Positions 27,330-35,944 of a stretch of 49,019 nt of DNA are shown piece after piece. The DNA is from Bacillota bacterium. GTDB lineage: Bacteria > Bacillota > Sulfobacillia > Sulfobacillales > Sulfobacillaceae. The notes under the pieces are model-generated. The model made no database searches. It was not told the DNA's origin and worked only from the letters and a program-made list of their open reading frames with translations. Position 1 is the first letter of the stretch. Each line of letters starts with the position of its first letter. Location: NCBI GenBank assembly GCA_021841025.1, contig JAKBWA010000078.1, positions 1-49,019 of the forward strand, given 5' to 3'. The translations under genes were made by a program, and so were the position numbers.

Positions 27330-28659
27330 CCAGACTGCAACAACCTACTTTGACGGTTTAATGAAACGCCTCTCTAGCCGTACGGCATTGATTGGGGTGG
27401 TCGGATTGGGTTATGTGGGGTTGCCTTTAGCGGTAGAACATGCGTCGGCAGGATTTAGCGTCATGGGATTAGATGATAATCAGAGCAAGGTAGACAAAGT
27501 CAATCGTGGAGAGAATTACATTCCTGACGTCGATAGCGATCTGCTTAAAGAACTCACTCACGAAGGTCGTCTCGTGGGTGTCCGTCACTACCAAGCTTTG
27601 ACCCAGGCTGATGTTATCATCATTTGTGTGCCCACGCCCCTGACCGCTAACAAAGAACCAGATTTGTCCTATATTTTAGCGGTGGCCGACAAAGTGAGAA
27701 AAATTATGCGCCCCGGACAGCTTATTGCCCTGGAAAGCACAACTTATCCCGGAACCACCGAGGAAGTGCTTCAACCCATTTTGGAAACCAGCGGGCTGAA
27801 AATAGGGGAGGAGTTTTTCCTGGCTTTTTCCCCGGAGCGAGTCAATCCCGGGGATTCAAAATATAAGACGCGCAATACCCCCAAATTGGTGGGGGGAGTG
27901 ACCGATAAGTGCCGACAAGCTGCGGAAGTTCTCTATCAGCAGTCTATTACCCAGGTGATTCCTGTAACCTCTCCCAGGGTTGCAGAATTATCCAAGGTTT
28001 TTGAAAATACGTATCGTGCGGTGAACATAGCTCTGGTCAACGAACTGGCCTTATTGTGTGACCGGATGCAAATCGATGTGTGGGAAGTCTTGGAGGCGGC
28101 AGGCACTAAACCTTTTGGCATTCAAATTTTTCAGCCGGGGCCTGGGGTGGGGGGGCACTGCATCCCTTTGGATCCGTTTTACTTAAGTTGGAAAGCCCGG
28201 GAATATGACTTTCCCACCCGGTTCATTGAACTGGCTGGTGAAATTAACTTGCGGATGCCCTATTTTGTGGTGGATAAAATAACGCGTGCTATGAATACAC
28301 GTCAGAGAGCAATAAATGGTGCCCGCATTTTGTTATTGGGCATTGCATATAAAAAAGATATCGATGATGAAAGGGAGTCCCCGGCCTTAAAGGTTTTTGA
28401 GCTTTTGGAACAACAAGGCGCACACGTTCAGTTTCATGATCCTTACGTGCCGGTTGTCAAACCCCACACGTTTTTCTCCCGACAAATCCGATCAGTGGCT
28501 TTGGATGAAGACCTCCTAGAATCTCAAGACTGCGTGGTGATTACCACCGACCATTCCTGTATTGATTATGAGTGGGTGGTGAATCACAGTGATTTGGTTG
28601 TGGATTCCCGCAATGCCACTAAGAATTTGTTCAAGACAACGAATGTCATTCGTCTGTAA
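27319..28659 (+). CDS. wbpA: UDP-N-acetyl-D-glucosamine 6-dehydrogenase (WbpA-type)
   Basis: This enzyme oxidises C6 of UDP-GlcNAc to the uronic acid using two NAD+. The 446-residue sequence has the Rossmann motif VVGLGYVGLP (27-36), SPERVNPGD in the central region and the catalytic Cys281 in GVGGHCIPLDP. The C-terminal domain includes GIAYKKDIDDERESPAL. These motifs fit the UDP-GlcNAc/ManNAc dehydrogenase branch (WbpA, TviB) better than UDP-glucose dehydrogenase. The start overlaps the dehydratase gene by 11 bases, and GTAGGAGGG precedes it. With the four following wbp-like genes it forms a complete route to UDP-ManNAc3NAcA. Confidence 0.88.
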   Translation: MLTNQTATTYFDGLMKRLSSRTALIGVVGLGYVGLPLAVEHASAGFSVMGLDDNQSKVDKVNRGENYIPDVDSDLLKELTHEGRLVGVRHYQALTQADVIIICVPTPLTANKEPDLSYILAVADKVRKIMRPGQLIALESTTYPGTTEEVLQPILETSGLKIGEEFFLAFSPERVNPGDSKYKTRNTPKLVGGVTDKCRQAAEVLYQQSITQVIPVTSPRVAELSKVFENTYRAVNIALVNELALLCDRMQIDVWEVLEAAGTKPFGIQIFQPGPGVGGHCIPLDPFYLSWKAREYDFPTRFIELAGEINLRMPYFVVDKITRAMNTRQRAINGARILLLGIAYKKDIDDERESPALKVFELLEQQGAHVQFHDPYVPVVKPHTFFSRQIRSVALDEDLLESQDCVVITTDHSCIDYEWVVNHSDLVVDSRNATKNLFKTTNVIRL

Positions 28660-28740
28660 TGTTTACAGATCAGGTTCGGGAGGCCGAGTATTTTTAAATA
28701 GGATTTCAATACGGTTAATAGGGAAGGATGACAATCATCT

Positions 28741-29775
28741 ATGGCAATACGGACCGCCTTGATAGGGTGCGGCAAAATAGGGCAGCGCCATCTTCAAGCT
28801 TTGGTGCATCAGAATGCGATCGATTTGGTGGCTACAGTGGACATCAATCAAGAGCAAGCTGAAGCTGCAGCGGTGGCGTTTGATGCTGCGGCATTTACGG
28901 ACACCCTAGAGATGCTGGATCACGCCGATATTGATGCCGCCATTATTGCGACTCCTTCGGGCCTACACCGGGACTTGGCGCTCCAAGTGATCGAGCGAGG
29001 CAAACATGTGATGGTGGAAAAACCCCTGGCTCTCGCCTATCATGATGCCAAGGCTATCGTGGATGCGGCCCAAGCCCATAAGGTGATTGCGGTAGTCACC
29101 CAGTTTAACCGGCTGTTGCCGACCATTGAAAAACTCTTGCAAGCACACCAAGACGGGCGCCTGGGGCGTATTGTCGACGCGGGCGTGGCCGTCAGGTGGT
29201 CACGTCCGCAATCGTATTATGATGAGGCGCCCTGGCGAGGCACATTTCAGATGGATGGCGGGGTATTATTTAATCAAGCCATTCACGCGATTGATGTGGT
29301 GTTGCAAATTATGGGTCCCGTTGCTGAGGTGTTTGCGTATACCGCAACCTTAACCCATCAAATTGAGGCGGAAGACAGTGTAGCCGGCACCATCCGCTTT
29401 AAATCGGGGGTATTGGCCACCGTGGCTGCCACAACCTGCGTTCCCAAAACAAATCTGGAGGAACGCCTAACTATCGTGGGGGAAAATGGTGTGGTGGTGA
29501 TAGGCCCCACCGTCAACAAGGTTGACACCTGGCGCGTCGGTGATGACGACGAAGAAGACGTGCGTCAAAAGTTATTGGACTTGCCTTCTCGGCCCAGCTG
29601 GCAAAGTCACCATGACGCGTTGGAAGACTTTGCTGATGCGATTTTGCAAGGAAACAAGCCGCGTTTGGATGCGGCAAGCGCATTGAACGGGATTGCGGTT
29701 GTGGAAGGATTGATGCGCTCAGGCCGAGAAGGCCGAGTGGTTAAGATGTCGGAAATAACGGGAGAAGGTATATGA
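28741..29775 (+). CDS. Gfo/Idh/MocA oxidoreductase, WbpB/WlbA-like UDP-GlcNAcA 3-dehydrogenase
   Basis: The 344-residue protein has the N-terminal Rossmann motif TALIGCGKIGQRHLQAL (5-21), the catalytic EKP motif (MVEKPLALAY near residue 94) and the C-terminal domain with GGVLFNQAIHAIDVV. In the wbp/wlb pathway this enzyme oxidises C3 of UDP-GlcNAcA so that an aminotransferase can act. Placement between the 6-dehydrogenase and the acyltransferase supports that role, though the family alone would allow many sugar substrates. The stop overlaps the next start by 4 bases (ATGA). Confidence 0.82.
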   Translation: MAIRTALIGCGKIGQRHLQALVHQNAIDLVATVDINQEQAEAAAVAFDAAAFTDTLEMLDHADIDAAIIATPSGLHRDLALQVIERGKHVMVEKPLALAYHDAKAIVDAAQAHKVIAVVTQFNRLLPTIEKLLQAHQDGRLGRIVDAGVAVRWSRPQSYYDEAPWRGTFQMDGGVLFNQAIHAIDVVLQIMGPVAEVFAYTATLTHQIEAEDSVAGTIRFKSGVLATVAATTCVPKTNLEERLTIVGENGVVVIGPTVNKVDTWRVGDDDEEDVRQKLLDLPSRPSWQSHHDALEDFADAILQGNKPRLDAASALNGIAVVEGLMRSGREGRVVKMSEITGEGI

Positions 29776-30497
29776 GCCCAACAGTCCAGGGCGTTAATTG
29801 TGTGATTGCTGACGATGCGCAAATTGGCAGCAATGTGGTGATTGGCCATCATGTTATTATCCACTCCCAAGTCATTATTGAAGATGATGTGGTGATTGGA
29901 GACGGAGCAGTTTTGGGCAAAAGTCCCTCTAAAAGCAAGACAAGCCGGTTGCTCACAACCGACTTATCTCCTCTGCGCATTGGTCAGGGTAGCATTGTGG
30001 GCGCCCAAGCGATTTTGTATCAGGGGTCTTCGATTGGGCGCGAGTGTTACATTGCTGATCAAGCTGTAATCAGGGAACGCTGTCAACTTGGCACTGGAGT
30101 CGTAATTGGCCTGAGGTCCACGGTGGAAAATGACTGTCAAATCGGAGATTACACCAAATTGCAGACGGCAGTTTATTTAACAGCGACCTCTAAAGTCGAG
30201 GACAACGTCTTTATTGCGCCAATGGTGACCACCACTAATGATCCTTATGTGGCCAGAACAAAATCCCGTCATGACGCTATGCAAGGGCCTGTCATTCATA
30301 AGGCGGCACGTATAGGCGGAGGAGCCGTACTGCTTCCTGGGATTCATATTGGACAAGAAGCTTTGGTTGCAGCAGGCGCGGTGGTAACGCGCGATGTCCC
30401 CCCTTACCGTTTGGTCATGGGGGTTCCAGCGCGAGTCGTGCGGCAAGTTCCAGAAGAACAGTGGATGTTTCTTCCAGATGGGATGAGAAGGGAATAG
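29772..30497 (+). CDS. Left-handed beta-helix acyltransferase, WbpD/WlbB-like
   Basis: The 241-residue protein is made of hexapeptide repeats (CVIADDAQIGSNVVIGHHVII and similar) forming a left-handed beta helix with a loop containing FIAPMVTTTNDPY, typical of WbpD-type N-acetyltransferases. These acetylate the 3-amino group of UDP-GlcNAc3NA using acetyl-CoA. The end PPYRLVMGVPARVVRQVPEE is the usual C-terminal cap. The insert SKSKTSRLLTTDLSPL (about 57-72) makes it longer than Pseudomonas WbpD. It could also supply the N-acetylation of the 4-amino sugar made by the second branch of the cluster. It is coupled to the upstream gene by ATGA overlap. Confidence 0.82.
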   Translation: MSPTVQGVNCVIADDAQIGSNVVIGHHVIIHSQVIIEDDVVIGDGAVLGKSPSKSKTSRLLTTDLSPLRIGQGSIVGAQAILYQGSSIGRECYIADQAVIRERCQLGTGVVIGLRSTVENDCQIGDYTKLQTAVYLTATSKVEDNVFIAPMVTTTNDPYVARTKSRHDAMQGPVIHKAARIGGGAVLLPGIHIGQEALVAAGAVVTRDVPPYRLVMGVPARVVRQVPEEQWMFLPDGMRRE

Positions 30498-30712
30498 CAC
30501 GGGTTAGACGAGCTCGCGTCTTGTGCCCTAGTCGGGCAAGAGTTTTAGGACGGTCCTCACTCACATGATCACCCACGTCATGAATTGAAGGCATGAAGTT
30601 CAAAACCTGTGAAGTGGTCCCAAAGGATCTGAGAAGTGTCAAAGAGAAAAGGGGGGAAAAGGCCTTTAGACTTTAGCGCACAACCGCGCCAGTCCAAAGC
30701 CGTCTATTGCGG

Positions 30713-31828
30713 ATGATGGAAGTTCCCAGCTTTACGTTAACTCGGCAAATGGCCAATATTGGTCCAGAATTATTAGAAACTATGGAAACGGTATTAAATA
30801 CGGGGCAGTTCATCCTCGGATCTTTCGTAAAAGAGTTTGAAGAGAAAATAGCCCGGTTTACGGGCACGCCCTATGCGGTGGGGGTGGGAAATGGATCGGA
30901 TGCGTTATATCTTGCTTTGCGATCTTTGCATATCGGCCCGGGAGATGAAGTGTTGACCACGCCGTTTACATTTTTTGCTACAGCTGGAAGTATTTTGCGA
31001 ACCGGGGCTAAACCGGTCTTTACTGATATTGAAGTGGATACTTTTAATATGGACCCGGAGCAAGTACGGACCCGGATAACCCCCCGGACCCGGGCCGTGC
31101 TCCCGGTCCACCTCTTTGGCCTGATGGCCGACGTCGAAAGGATACGGCGGAATTCGAATCTTTTCGTTATTGAAGATGCTGCTCAGGCTATCGGGGCCGA
31201 AGCACGGGGGAAAGTCGCCGGAAACACCGGAGATCTCGCAGCTTTCAGCTTCTTTCCGACAAAAAACTTGGGTGCTTTAGGCGACGGAGGAATGGTGGTG
31301 ACACATTCCGAAGAGCTGGTCCAATTGCTCCGGGAGCTAAGGGCACATGGATCGCGAAAGAAATACTATCACGAAGTGCTAGGAATTAACTCGCGTCTCG
31401 ACGGGTTGCAAGCCGCTGTGCTGTCTGTGAAATTGGTCTATTTGCCCACCTGGACGGCAAAACGGCAGTACATCGCCCAGAGATACCAGGAAGGTTTGAA
31501 TGCCTTGTCTGTGGACGACGTGGCACTTCCTGTCGTGCCCTTGGGTTTCACGCACGTCTTCCATCAATATACTATTCGCGCGGCACGCCGGGACGAGCTG
31601 CAAGCGTATTTGAAAAGTCACGGGATAGGGTCGACCGTTTATTATCCCCTGTCATTGCATCTGCAGCCAGTACTGCGGGATCTCGGATACAAAGCCGGAG
31701 ATTTTCCCGTGAGTGAAAAGGCTCAAGCGGAAGTCTTGTCTTTGCCCATGTTTCCGGAGTTAACCGAACAAGAAATCGACTATGTGATCGAAACCATCGC
31801 GCAGTTTTATGGCAGAAAGGCTGGTTAA
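30713..31828 (+). CDS. DegT/DnrJ/EryC1 aminotransferase, WbpE/WlbC-like
   Basis: The 371-residue PLP enzyme has the nucleotide-sugar aminotransferase signatures: GNGSDALYLALR (phosphate pocket), EDAAQAIGAE with the PLP-binding Asp, and SFFPTKNLGALGDGG with Lys at about residue 184 forming the internal aldimine. ALRAHGSRKKYYHEV-type sequence and GINSRLDGLQAAVL follow, as in WbpE-type 3-aminotransferases. It would aminate the 3-keto sugar made by the WbpB-like enzyme. A 215-base gap separates it from the acyltransferase gene. The start is uncertain (ATG 30713 or 30716, TTG 30707) because no strong ribosome binding site is present. Confidence 0.85.
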   Translation: MMEVPSFTLTRQMANIGPELLETMETVLNTGQFILGSFVKEFEEKIARFTGTPYAVGVGNGSDALYLALRSLHIGPGDEVLTTPFTFFATAGSILRTGAKPVFTDIEVDTFNMDPEQVRTRITPRTRAVLPVHLFGLMADVERIRRNSNLFVIEDAAQAIGAEARGKVAGNTGDLAAFSFFPTKNLGALGDGGMVVTHSEELVQLLRELRAHGSRKKYYHEVLGINSRLDGLQAAVLSVKLVYLPTWTAKRQYIAQRYQEGLNALSVDDVALPVVPLGFTHVFHQYTIRAARRDELQAYLKSHGIGSTVYYPLSLHLQPVLRDLGYKAGDFPVSEKAQAEVLSLPMFPELTEQEIDYVIETIAQFYGRKAG

Positions 31829-31831
31829 GGC

Positions 31832-32881
31832 ATGAAGATTGCCACGGTGATTGGAGGGCGCCCTCAATATATTAAAGCAGCCGTTCTGTCACCCCGTCTT
31901 CGCACGTGCGCAAGAGAAGTTCTTATTGATACCGGGCAACATTATGACGAGTTTTTATCCCGTGTTTTTTATGAAGGATTACAGATTCCTTTGCCAGACT
32001 ACCATTTGCAGGTGGGTTCTGCCACGCACGGAGTGCAGACGGGACATATGCTGGCGGCACTCGATCCCATATTGCAACAAGAACATCCCGACTGGGTGAT
32101 CGTGTATGGAGATACCAATTCGACTCTGGCCGGGGCTATTGCGGCGAGCAAATTGAATATTCCAGTAGCTCACATTGAAGCGGGGTTGAGGAGTTTCAAC
32201 CGGAAAATGCCAGAGGAGATCAACCGGGTTGTCACTGATCATGTGTCCTCTAAACTCTATTGTCCTAACCAAGAGGCAGTAAACAACCTGACCCGGGAAG
32301 GCATAACTCAAGGTGTCAAACTCGTGGGTGATTTAATGGATGTCTTGATTGATCAGACCCCCGATGACAGGGAATTTTTGGACCGCTTGAGTCTATGGGG
32401 GAAATCGTATGCTTTGGCGACAGTTCACCGGGCTGAGACAACCGACGATAAGGAGCTTTTGCAAGGGGTATTGCAAGCTTTTGCGGAATTGCCTTGGCCC
32501 GTGGTGATTCCTCTTCACCCCCGCACTCGAAGCCGTATTGAGGAATTTTCTCTGGAATCCTGGCTCAGCCGTGAGGGTATCTACGTTATAGAGCCCGTGG
32601 GTTACCGGGAGATGATTACCTTGGAAAGACATGCCCAAGCGGTCTTAACGGATTCGGGCGGCGTGCAGCGGGAAGCCTGCCATTTGGGTGTGCCCACCTA
32701 TATCCTGCGCAATGAGACAGAATGGACGGAACTAGTAGTCAGAGGACAGGCTGTGTTGACGGGTGTGCGTTATGAGGACATTATAGCGGCCATTGGACAA
32801 GGTCACTGGGATCCCGGGCCACGCCCTGAGGACCTTGACCCGGTGAACTGTATCATTAAGGATCTGCAAAGGGGAAACTAG
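31832..32881 (+). CDS. Non-hydrolysing UDP-sugar 2-epimerase (WecB/WbpI family)
   Basis: The 349-residue GT-B-like enzyme inverts C2 of a UDP-N-acetyl amino sugar. Family motifs are GGRPQYIKAA (8-17), VYGDTNSTLAGA, HIEAGLRSFNRKMPEEINR, TVHRAET and DSGGVQREA. GRPQYIKAA instead of the GTRPEAIKMAP of UDP-GlcNAc 2-epimerases is the pattern of the WbpI branch, which acts on UDP-GlcNAc3NAcA. That supports UDP-ManNAc3NAcA as the end product. It starts 3 bases after the aminotransferase and ends one base before the next gene, so it is part of a tight operon. Confidence 0.85.
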   Translation: MKIATVIGGRPQYIKAAVLSPRLRTCAREVLIDTGQHYDEFLSRVFYEGLQIPLPDYHLQVGSATHGVQTGHMLAALDPILQQEHPDWVIVYGDTNSTLAGAIAASKLNIPVAHIEAGLRSFNRKMPEEINRVVTDHVSSKLYCPNQEAVNNLTREGITQGVKLVGDLMDVLIDQTPDDREFLDRLSLWGKSYALATVHRAETTDDKELLQGVLQAFAELPWPVVIPLHPRTRSRIEEFSLESWLSREGIYVIEPVGYREMITLERHAQAVLTDSGGVQREACHLGVPTYILRNETEWTELVVRGQAVLTGVRYEDIIAAIGQGHWDPGPRPEDLDPVNCIIKDLQRGN

Positions 32882-32882
32882 G

Positions 32883-34040
32883 ATGCGCAAAGAATTTCTG
32901 CCCTATAATTTACCGGATTTGGACTGGGAAGAAGAGGAGGCTCTCGTTCAAACTTTAAGGAGCCATTGGATCAGTCGAGGGCCCCTCACCGAGCAATTTG
33001 AAACGGCTTTGTCCCAGGAACTGGGTGTCCCTCAGGTTTTAGCCCTGTCCTCTTGTACGGCTGGTATGCATTTGGCCTTATTGGCCCGGGGCATTGGTCC
33101 GGGTGATGAAGTTATTACCACGCCCATGACATTTGCCGCGTCGGTCAATGTCATCATCCATGCCGGTGCCACTCCGGTTTTAGTGGATGTCGAGGAGGAT
33201 ACCGGCAATATTGATTTAACCCAAGTTGAAGAGGCCATTACCGACAAAACGAAAGCGATTCTGCCCGTTCACTATGCTGGCCATAGTGTCGATATGGAGC
33301 ATCTCAACCGTCTTCGTGACCGTTATCGGCTCATCATTGTGGAAGATGCGGCTCATGCTATTGCCTCCTCGTACCAGGGGCGAAGGGTCGGAAGCTTCGG
33401 CAATATTACTTCGTTTTCCTTTTATGCCAACAAAAATCTCACGACCGGCGAGGGCGGGGCTATGGTTGTGCCGGATCCGGACTTGGCTGAGAGAATTCGC
33501 ATCTTGTCCCTTCACGGCATGTCCCGCCACGCGTGGAACCGCTACAGCGAAAAGGGATCGTGGGCCTATAGCATCGAGGCTCCAGGGTTTAAATACAATA
33601 TGACGGATTTGCAGGCTGCTTTGGGTTTAGTGCAATTGCAAAAGCTTGGGCGCATGCAAGCCCGGCGAGAGCAGATTGCGCGCCGTTATACCCAGGAATT
33701 GAGTGATTTACCGGTAATTGTACCCACAACACGTGAATATGCCAAGCATGCTTGGCATCTCTACCCCGTGAGACTTCAGAGTGAATTCTTAACGATAAGC
33801 CGTGATGATTTCATTCAGCGGTTGAAAGAGCATAATATCGGAACGTCAGTGCATTTCATCCCCATCCATTTTCATCCTTATTATCAGGAGCATTATGGTT
33901 TTAGACCAGGGCAATTTCCCCACGCGGAGCAGTTTTTCCACCAAGAAGTGTCATTGCCGCTCTATCCGTCTATGACTGATGCGGATATTCACGACGTCAT
34001 CCAGAGTGTGCGTGCGATTATCCTTTCCCATTTGGTGTGA
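32883..34040 (+). CDS. Second DegT/DnrJ/EryC1 aminotransferase (PglE/PseC-type)
   Basis: The 385-residue PLP enzyme opens with LPYNLPDLDWEEEEALVQTL, typical of 4-aminotransferases acting on 4-keto-6-deoxy sugars (PglE, PseC, ArnB). It has LSSCTAGMHLALLARGIGPGDEVIT, EDAAHAIASSY, and Lys184 in SFYANKNLTTGEGG. Paired with the 4,6-dehydratase at the head of the cluster it would give a UDP-4-amino-4,6-dideoxy-GlcNAc, the bacillosamine precursor. It lies one base from the epimerase and one base from the sugar transferase, so the three are certainly co-transcribed. The exact sugar is inferred. Confidence 0.85.
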   Translation: MRKEFLPYNLPDLDWEEEEALVQTLRSHWISRGPLTEQFETALSQELGVPQVLALSSCTAGMHLALLARGIGPGDEVITTPMTFAASVNVIIHAGATPVLVDVEEDTGNIDLTQVEEAITDKTKAILPVHYAGHSVDMEHLNRLRDRYRLIIVEDAAHAIASSYQGRRVGSFGNITSFSFYANKNLTTGEGGAMVVPDPDLAERIRILSLHGMSRHAWNRYSEKGSWAYSIEAPGFKYNMTDLQAALGLVQLQKLGRMQARREQIARRYTQELSDLPVIVPTTREYAKHAWHLYPVRLQSEFLTISRDDFIQRLKEHNIGTSVHFIPIHFHPYYQEHYGFRPGQFPHAEQFFHQEVSLPLYPSMTDADIHDVIQSVRAIILSHLV

Positions 34041-34041
34041 G

Positions 34042-34635
34042 ATGTTAGTCCTCAAGCGTCTTTTTGACATCGGTGTGTCTTTATTGTTACTGGTATTATG
34101 CAGCTGGCTCTTTATTCTTGTGGCGGTCATTATTCGTTTAGACTCTAAAGGTCCTGCATTTTTTGTGCAAGTTCGCGTAGGCCAACAGGGAAGGACTTTT
34201 CCTATGTTGAAGTTCCGAACCATGTATAACGGCGCGGAACACAAATGGCAGCCACCCTCCAAAGAGGAAGCCCTGGCGTACAAATTCCAGGAACAAGGTG
34301 ATGTTCGTGTCACCCGAGTAGGGCGAATTCTGCGCCGCACTTCGCTGGATGAACTGCCGCAGCTTTGGAACGTCCTCCGCGGACAAATGTCTTTGGTGGG
34401 ACCCCGTCCGGAAATTCCTGCCATGGTGGCCATCTACCCCGATTACGGTCATAGCCGCCACCGGATGCGCCCAGGCATTACGGGATTGGCTCAAGTCATG
34501 GGCCGGGGTGATTTGACTCTGGCTCAAAGTTTAGAGTGGGATTTAAAATACTGTGAAACATGGACCATTGGTCTTGACTTCAAGATTATTTGGCAGACGT
34601 TAAAGGGAGTGTGGCTTCGCCGGGGTGCTTACTAA
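34042..34635 (+). CDS. Undecaprenyl-phosphate phospho-sugar transferase (PglC-type initiating transferase)
   Basis: The 197-residue monotopic phosphoglycosyl transferase starts glycan assembly by moving a phospho-sugar from a UDP donor to undecaprenyl phosphate at the inner leaflet. It has the N-terminal KRLFDIGVSLLLLVLCSW re-entrant helix, KFRTM (around 53) and the catalytic RRTSLDELPQLWNVLRGQMS with the Asp-Glu pair, followed by LVGPRP. Its short length matches PglC rather than the long WbaP type, which agrees with the upstream dehydratase/aminotransferase pair as donor suppliers. ATG 34042 begins one base after the previous stop. The in-frame upstream extension overlaps that gene. Confidence 0.88.
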   Translation: MLVLKRLFDIGVSLLLLVLCSWLFILVAVIIRLDSKGPAFFVQVRVGQQGRTFPMLKFRTMYNGAEHKWQPPSKEEALAYKFQEQGDVRVTRVGRILRRTSLDELPQLWNVLRGQMSLVGPRPEIPAMVAIYPDYGHSRHRMRPGITGLAQVMGRGDLTLAQSLEWDLKYCETWTIGLDFKIIWQTLKGVWLRRGAY

Positions 34636-34699
34636 TAGACCTGATGTGTTCTGGGTGGGAGAAGAAGGCAGTGGTTAAGCAGGACTTTTAGGGTTTTTT

Positions 34700-34733
34700 A
34701 TCGAATACCGTCATGAAAATCAAAATATTCGAT
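34700..34733. promoter_or_regulatory. Inverted repeat upstream of the PHAX/ParB-like gene, candidate operator
   Basis: ATCGAATA 34700-34707 and TATTCGAT 34726-34733 form a perfect 8-bp inverted repeat with an 18-base centre, ending 35 bases before the gene whose product starts with an HTH-like segment. It is AT-rich without a following T-run, so an operator is more likely than a terminator. Confidence 0.45.
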
Positions 34734-34768
34734 TCGACAGGCGATGCAACCGGTCGATCACAGAAAGG

Positions 34769-35905
34769 ATGAATGATGTGGGACGTCCGAGGACCAACTC
34801 CGTGCCTTCGTGGTCGGTTATGACCCTTTCTCAAGTTACGGGATTGCCCGTTTCGATTATTTGGTCGGACTTGAAGACTGGCGTACTTACCGGCGTGAGT
34901 GTACAGGGTAAAACCATCATACGTCTGGAAGATCTCTCCTCGGCGAAGCGGGAACAGTATCGCAATGTTGCTGGTAATTTAGGCTATGTGTCCCGTGAGC
35001 GTGAACAAGGCGAAAGCACACGAATAGACTGGGGAATCCGACCGTCTTTTGCGACGTCCTGGAGAAGCCGGCATGCTCAAGTCTACCGCGGAGAACCCGT
35101 CAAAGTATTAGGTTGTGAGTTAATCGCCTCAGAGCGGCTGACATCTCGCATCAATGCTCCCTCTTTGTCTCCGGGGATTATTGCTCTGAGCGGATTCGCG
35201 GGGCCAAGAGGAGCCCGGCCGGTATTTGTGATAGGACCGGAAGCGGACTTGGATCAGGACCTTATCGCTATTCGTTTGCTTCCCCAAATTGTGTTTGCCT
35301 ATCCTGTCGCCTTACAAGCAGCCAAACGAATACTTCTGGCTGTTCACGAGAGTCCCAACTACTTGAGTAATAGCGTGGCGCAATTAATATTAGATTACGG
35401 GACCAAGGCCATCGTGGGGCTAGCCGAAGAAGCCTGGGGCCTAAACGATCAGGACACGCGTGCCAAGACGCCCCAGCTCTTTTGCCAAGATGGAAGGCGG
35501 CGAACGATTGGGGGAATCTTCTTTAACCTGGTTAAGGCCAAAGGTTACTGGGATGCTCAAGTGGGCAGCGGATCCTCAGAAGCCGTCATAAAAGGAGAGG
35601 TGCGGCCAATTTCCTCAGAAATGATCGCATGGGCTGAAAATTGTTCGGAAGTGAATGACTCGCCCGGACATGACATTGAGATGGAAGTTCCTTTGGATCA
35701 GATTCTCGTGCCCGTGGCCTTTGAAATGCATCCGCCTCACCCCAAGAAAATTGAGAAGTTCTTAGCCCGCCGATCAGAGTGTCCTCTTTTAGTCAAACAC
35801 GTCGAGGGCGAGGGCAAGAGACCTTACCTCCTTTTGGATGGGTACGCCAGGTACCTGGCAGCTAGGCAAAATAGCCGGGACAGGGTGTGGGTGCATGTGA
35901 TTTAA
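34769..35905 (+). CDS. Multidomain protein: HTH-like start, PHAX-type RNA-binding domain, ParB-like C-terminus
   Basis: The 378-residue soluble protein has at least three parts. Residues 16-58 resemble a MerR/excisionase-type DNA-binding segment (MTLSQVTGLPVSIIWSDLKTG, then IIRLEDLSS). Residues 76-185 match nothing recognised. Residues 195-257 fit the RNA-binding domain of the eukaryotic snRNA/snoRNA export adaptor PHAX, best seen in RRRTIGGIFFNLVK (243-256), the counterpart of the family's RRRTPGG-V-F core. Residues 305-378 look like a ParB/sulfiredoxin-type domain (VPLDQILVPV, then LLLDGYARYLAARQ). A role in RNA-dependent regulation or nucleic-acid defence is possible but unproven. The start may be GTG 34778, better placed after AAAGGA. 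It follows the glycan operon after 133 bases. Confidence 0.6.
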   Translation: MNDVGRPRTNSVPSWSVMTLSQVTGLPVSIIWSDLKTGVLTGVSVQGKTIIRLEDLSSAKREQYRNVAGNLGYVSREREQGESTRIDWGIRPSFATSWRSRHAQVYRGEPVKVLGCELIASERLTSRINAPSLSPGIIALSGFAGPRGARPVFVIGPEADLDQDLIAIRLLPQIVFAYPVALQAAKRILLAVHESPNYLSNSVAQLILDYGTKAIVGLAEEAWGLNDQDTRAKTPQLFCQDGRRRTIGGIFFNLVKAKGYWDAQVGSGSSEAVIKGEVRPISSEMIAWAENCSEVNDSPGHDIEMEVPLDQILVPVAFEMHPPHPKKIEKFLARRSECPLLVKHVEGEGKRPYLLLDGYARYLAARQNSRDRVWVHVI

Positions 35906-35944
35906 TGTTGGTGTTATTGACCGCTATGATGAGGAGGGCAGAGA

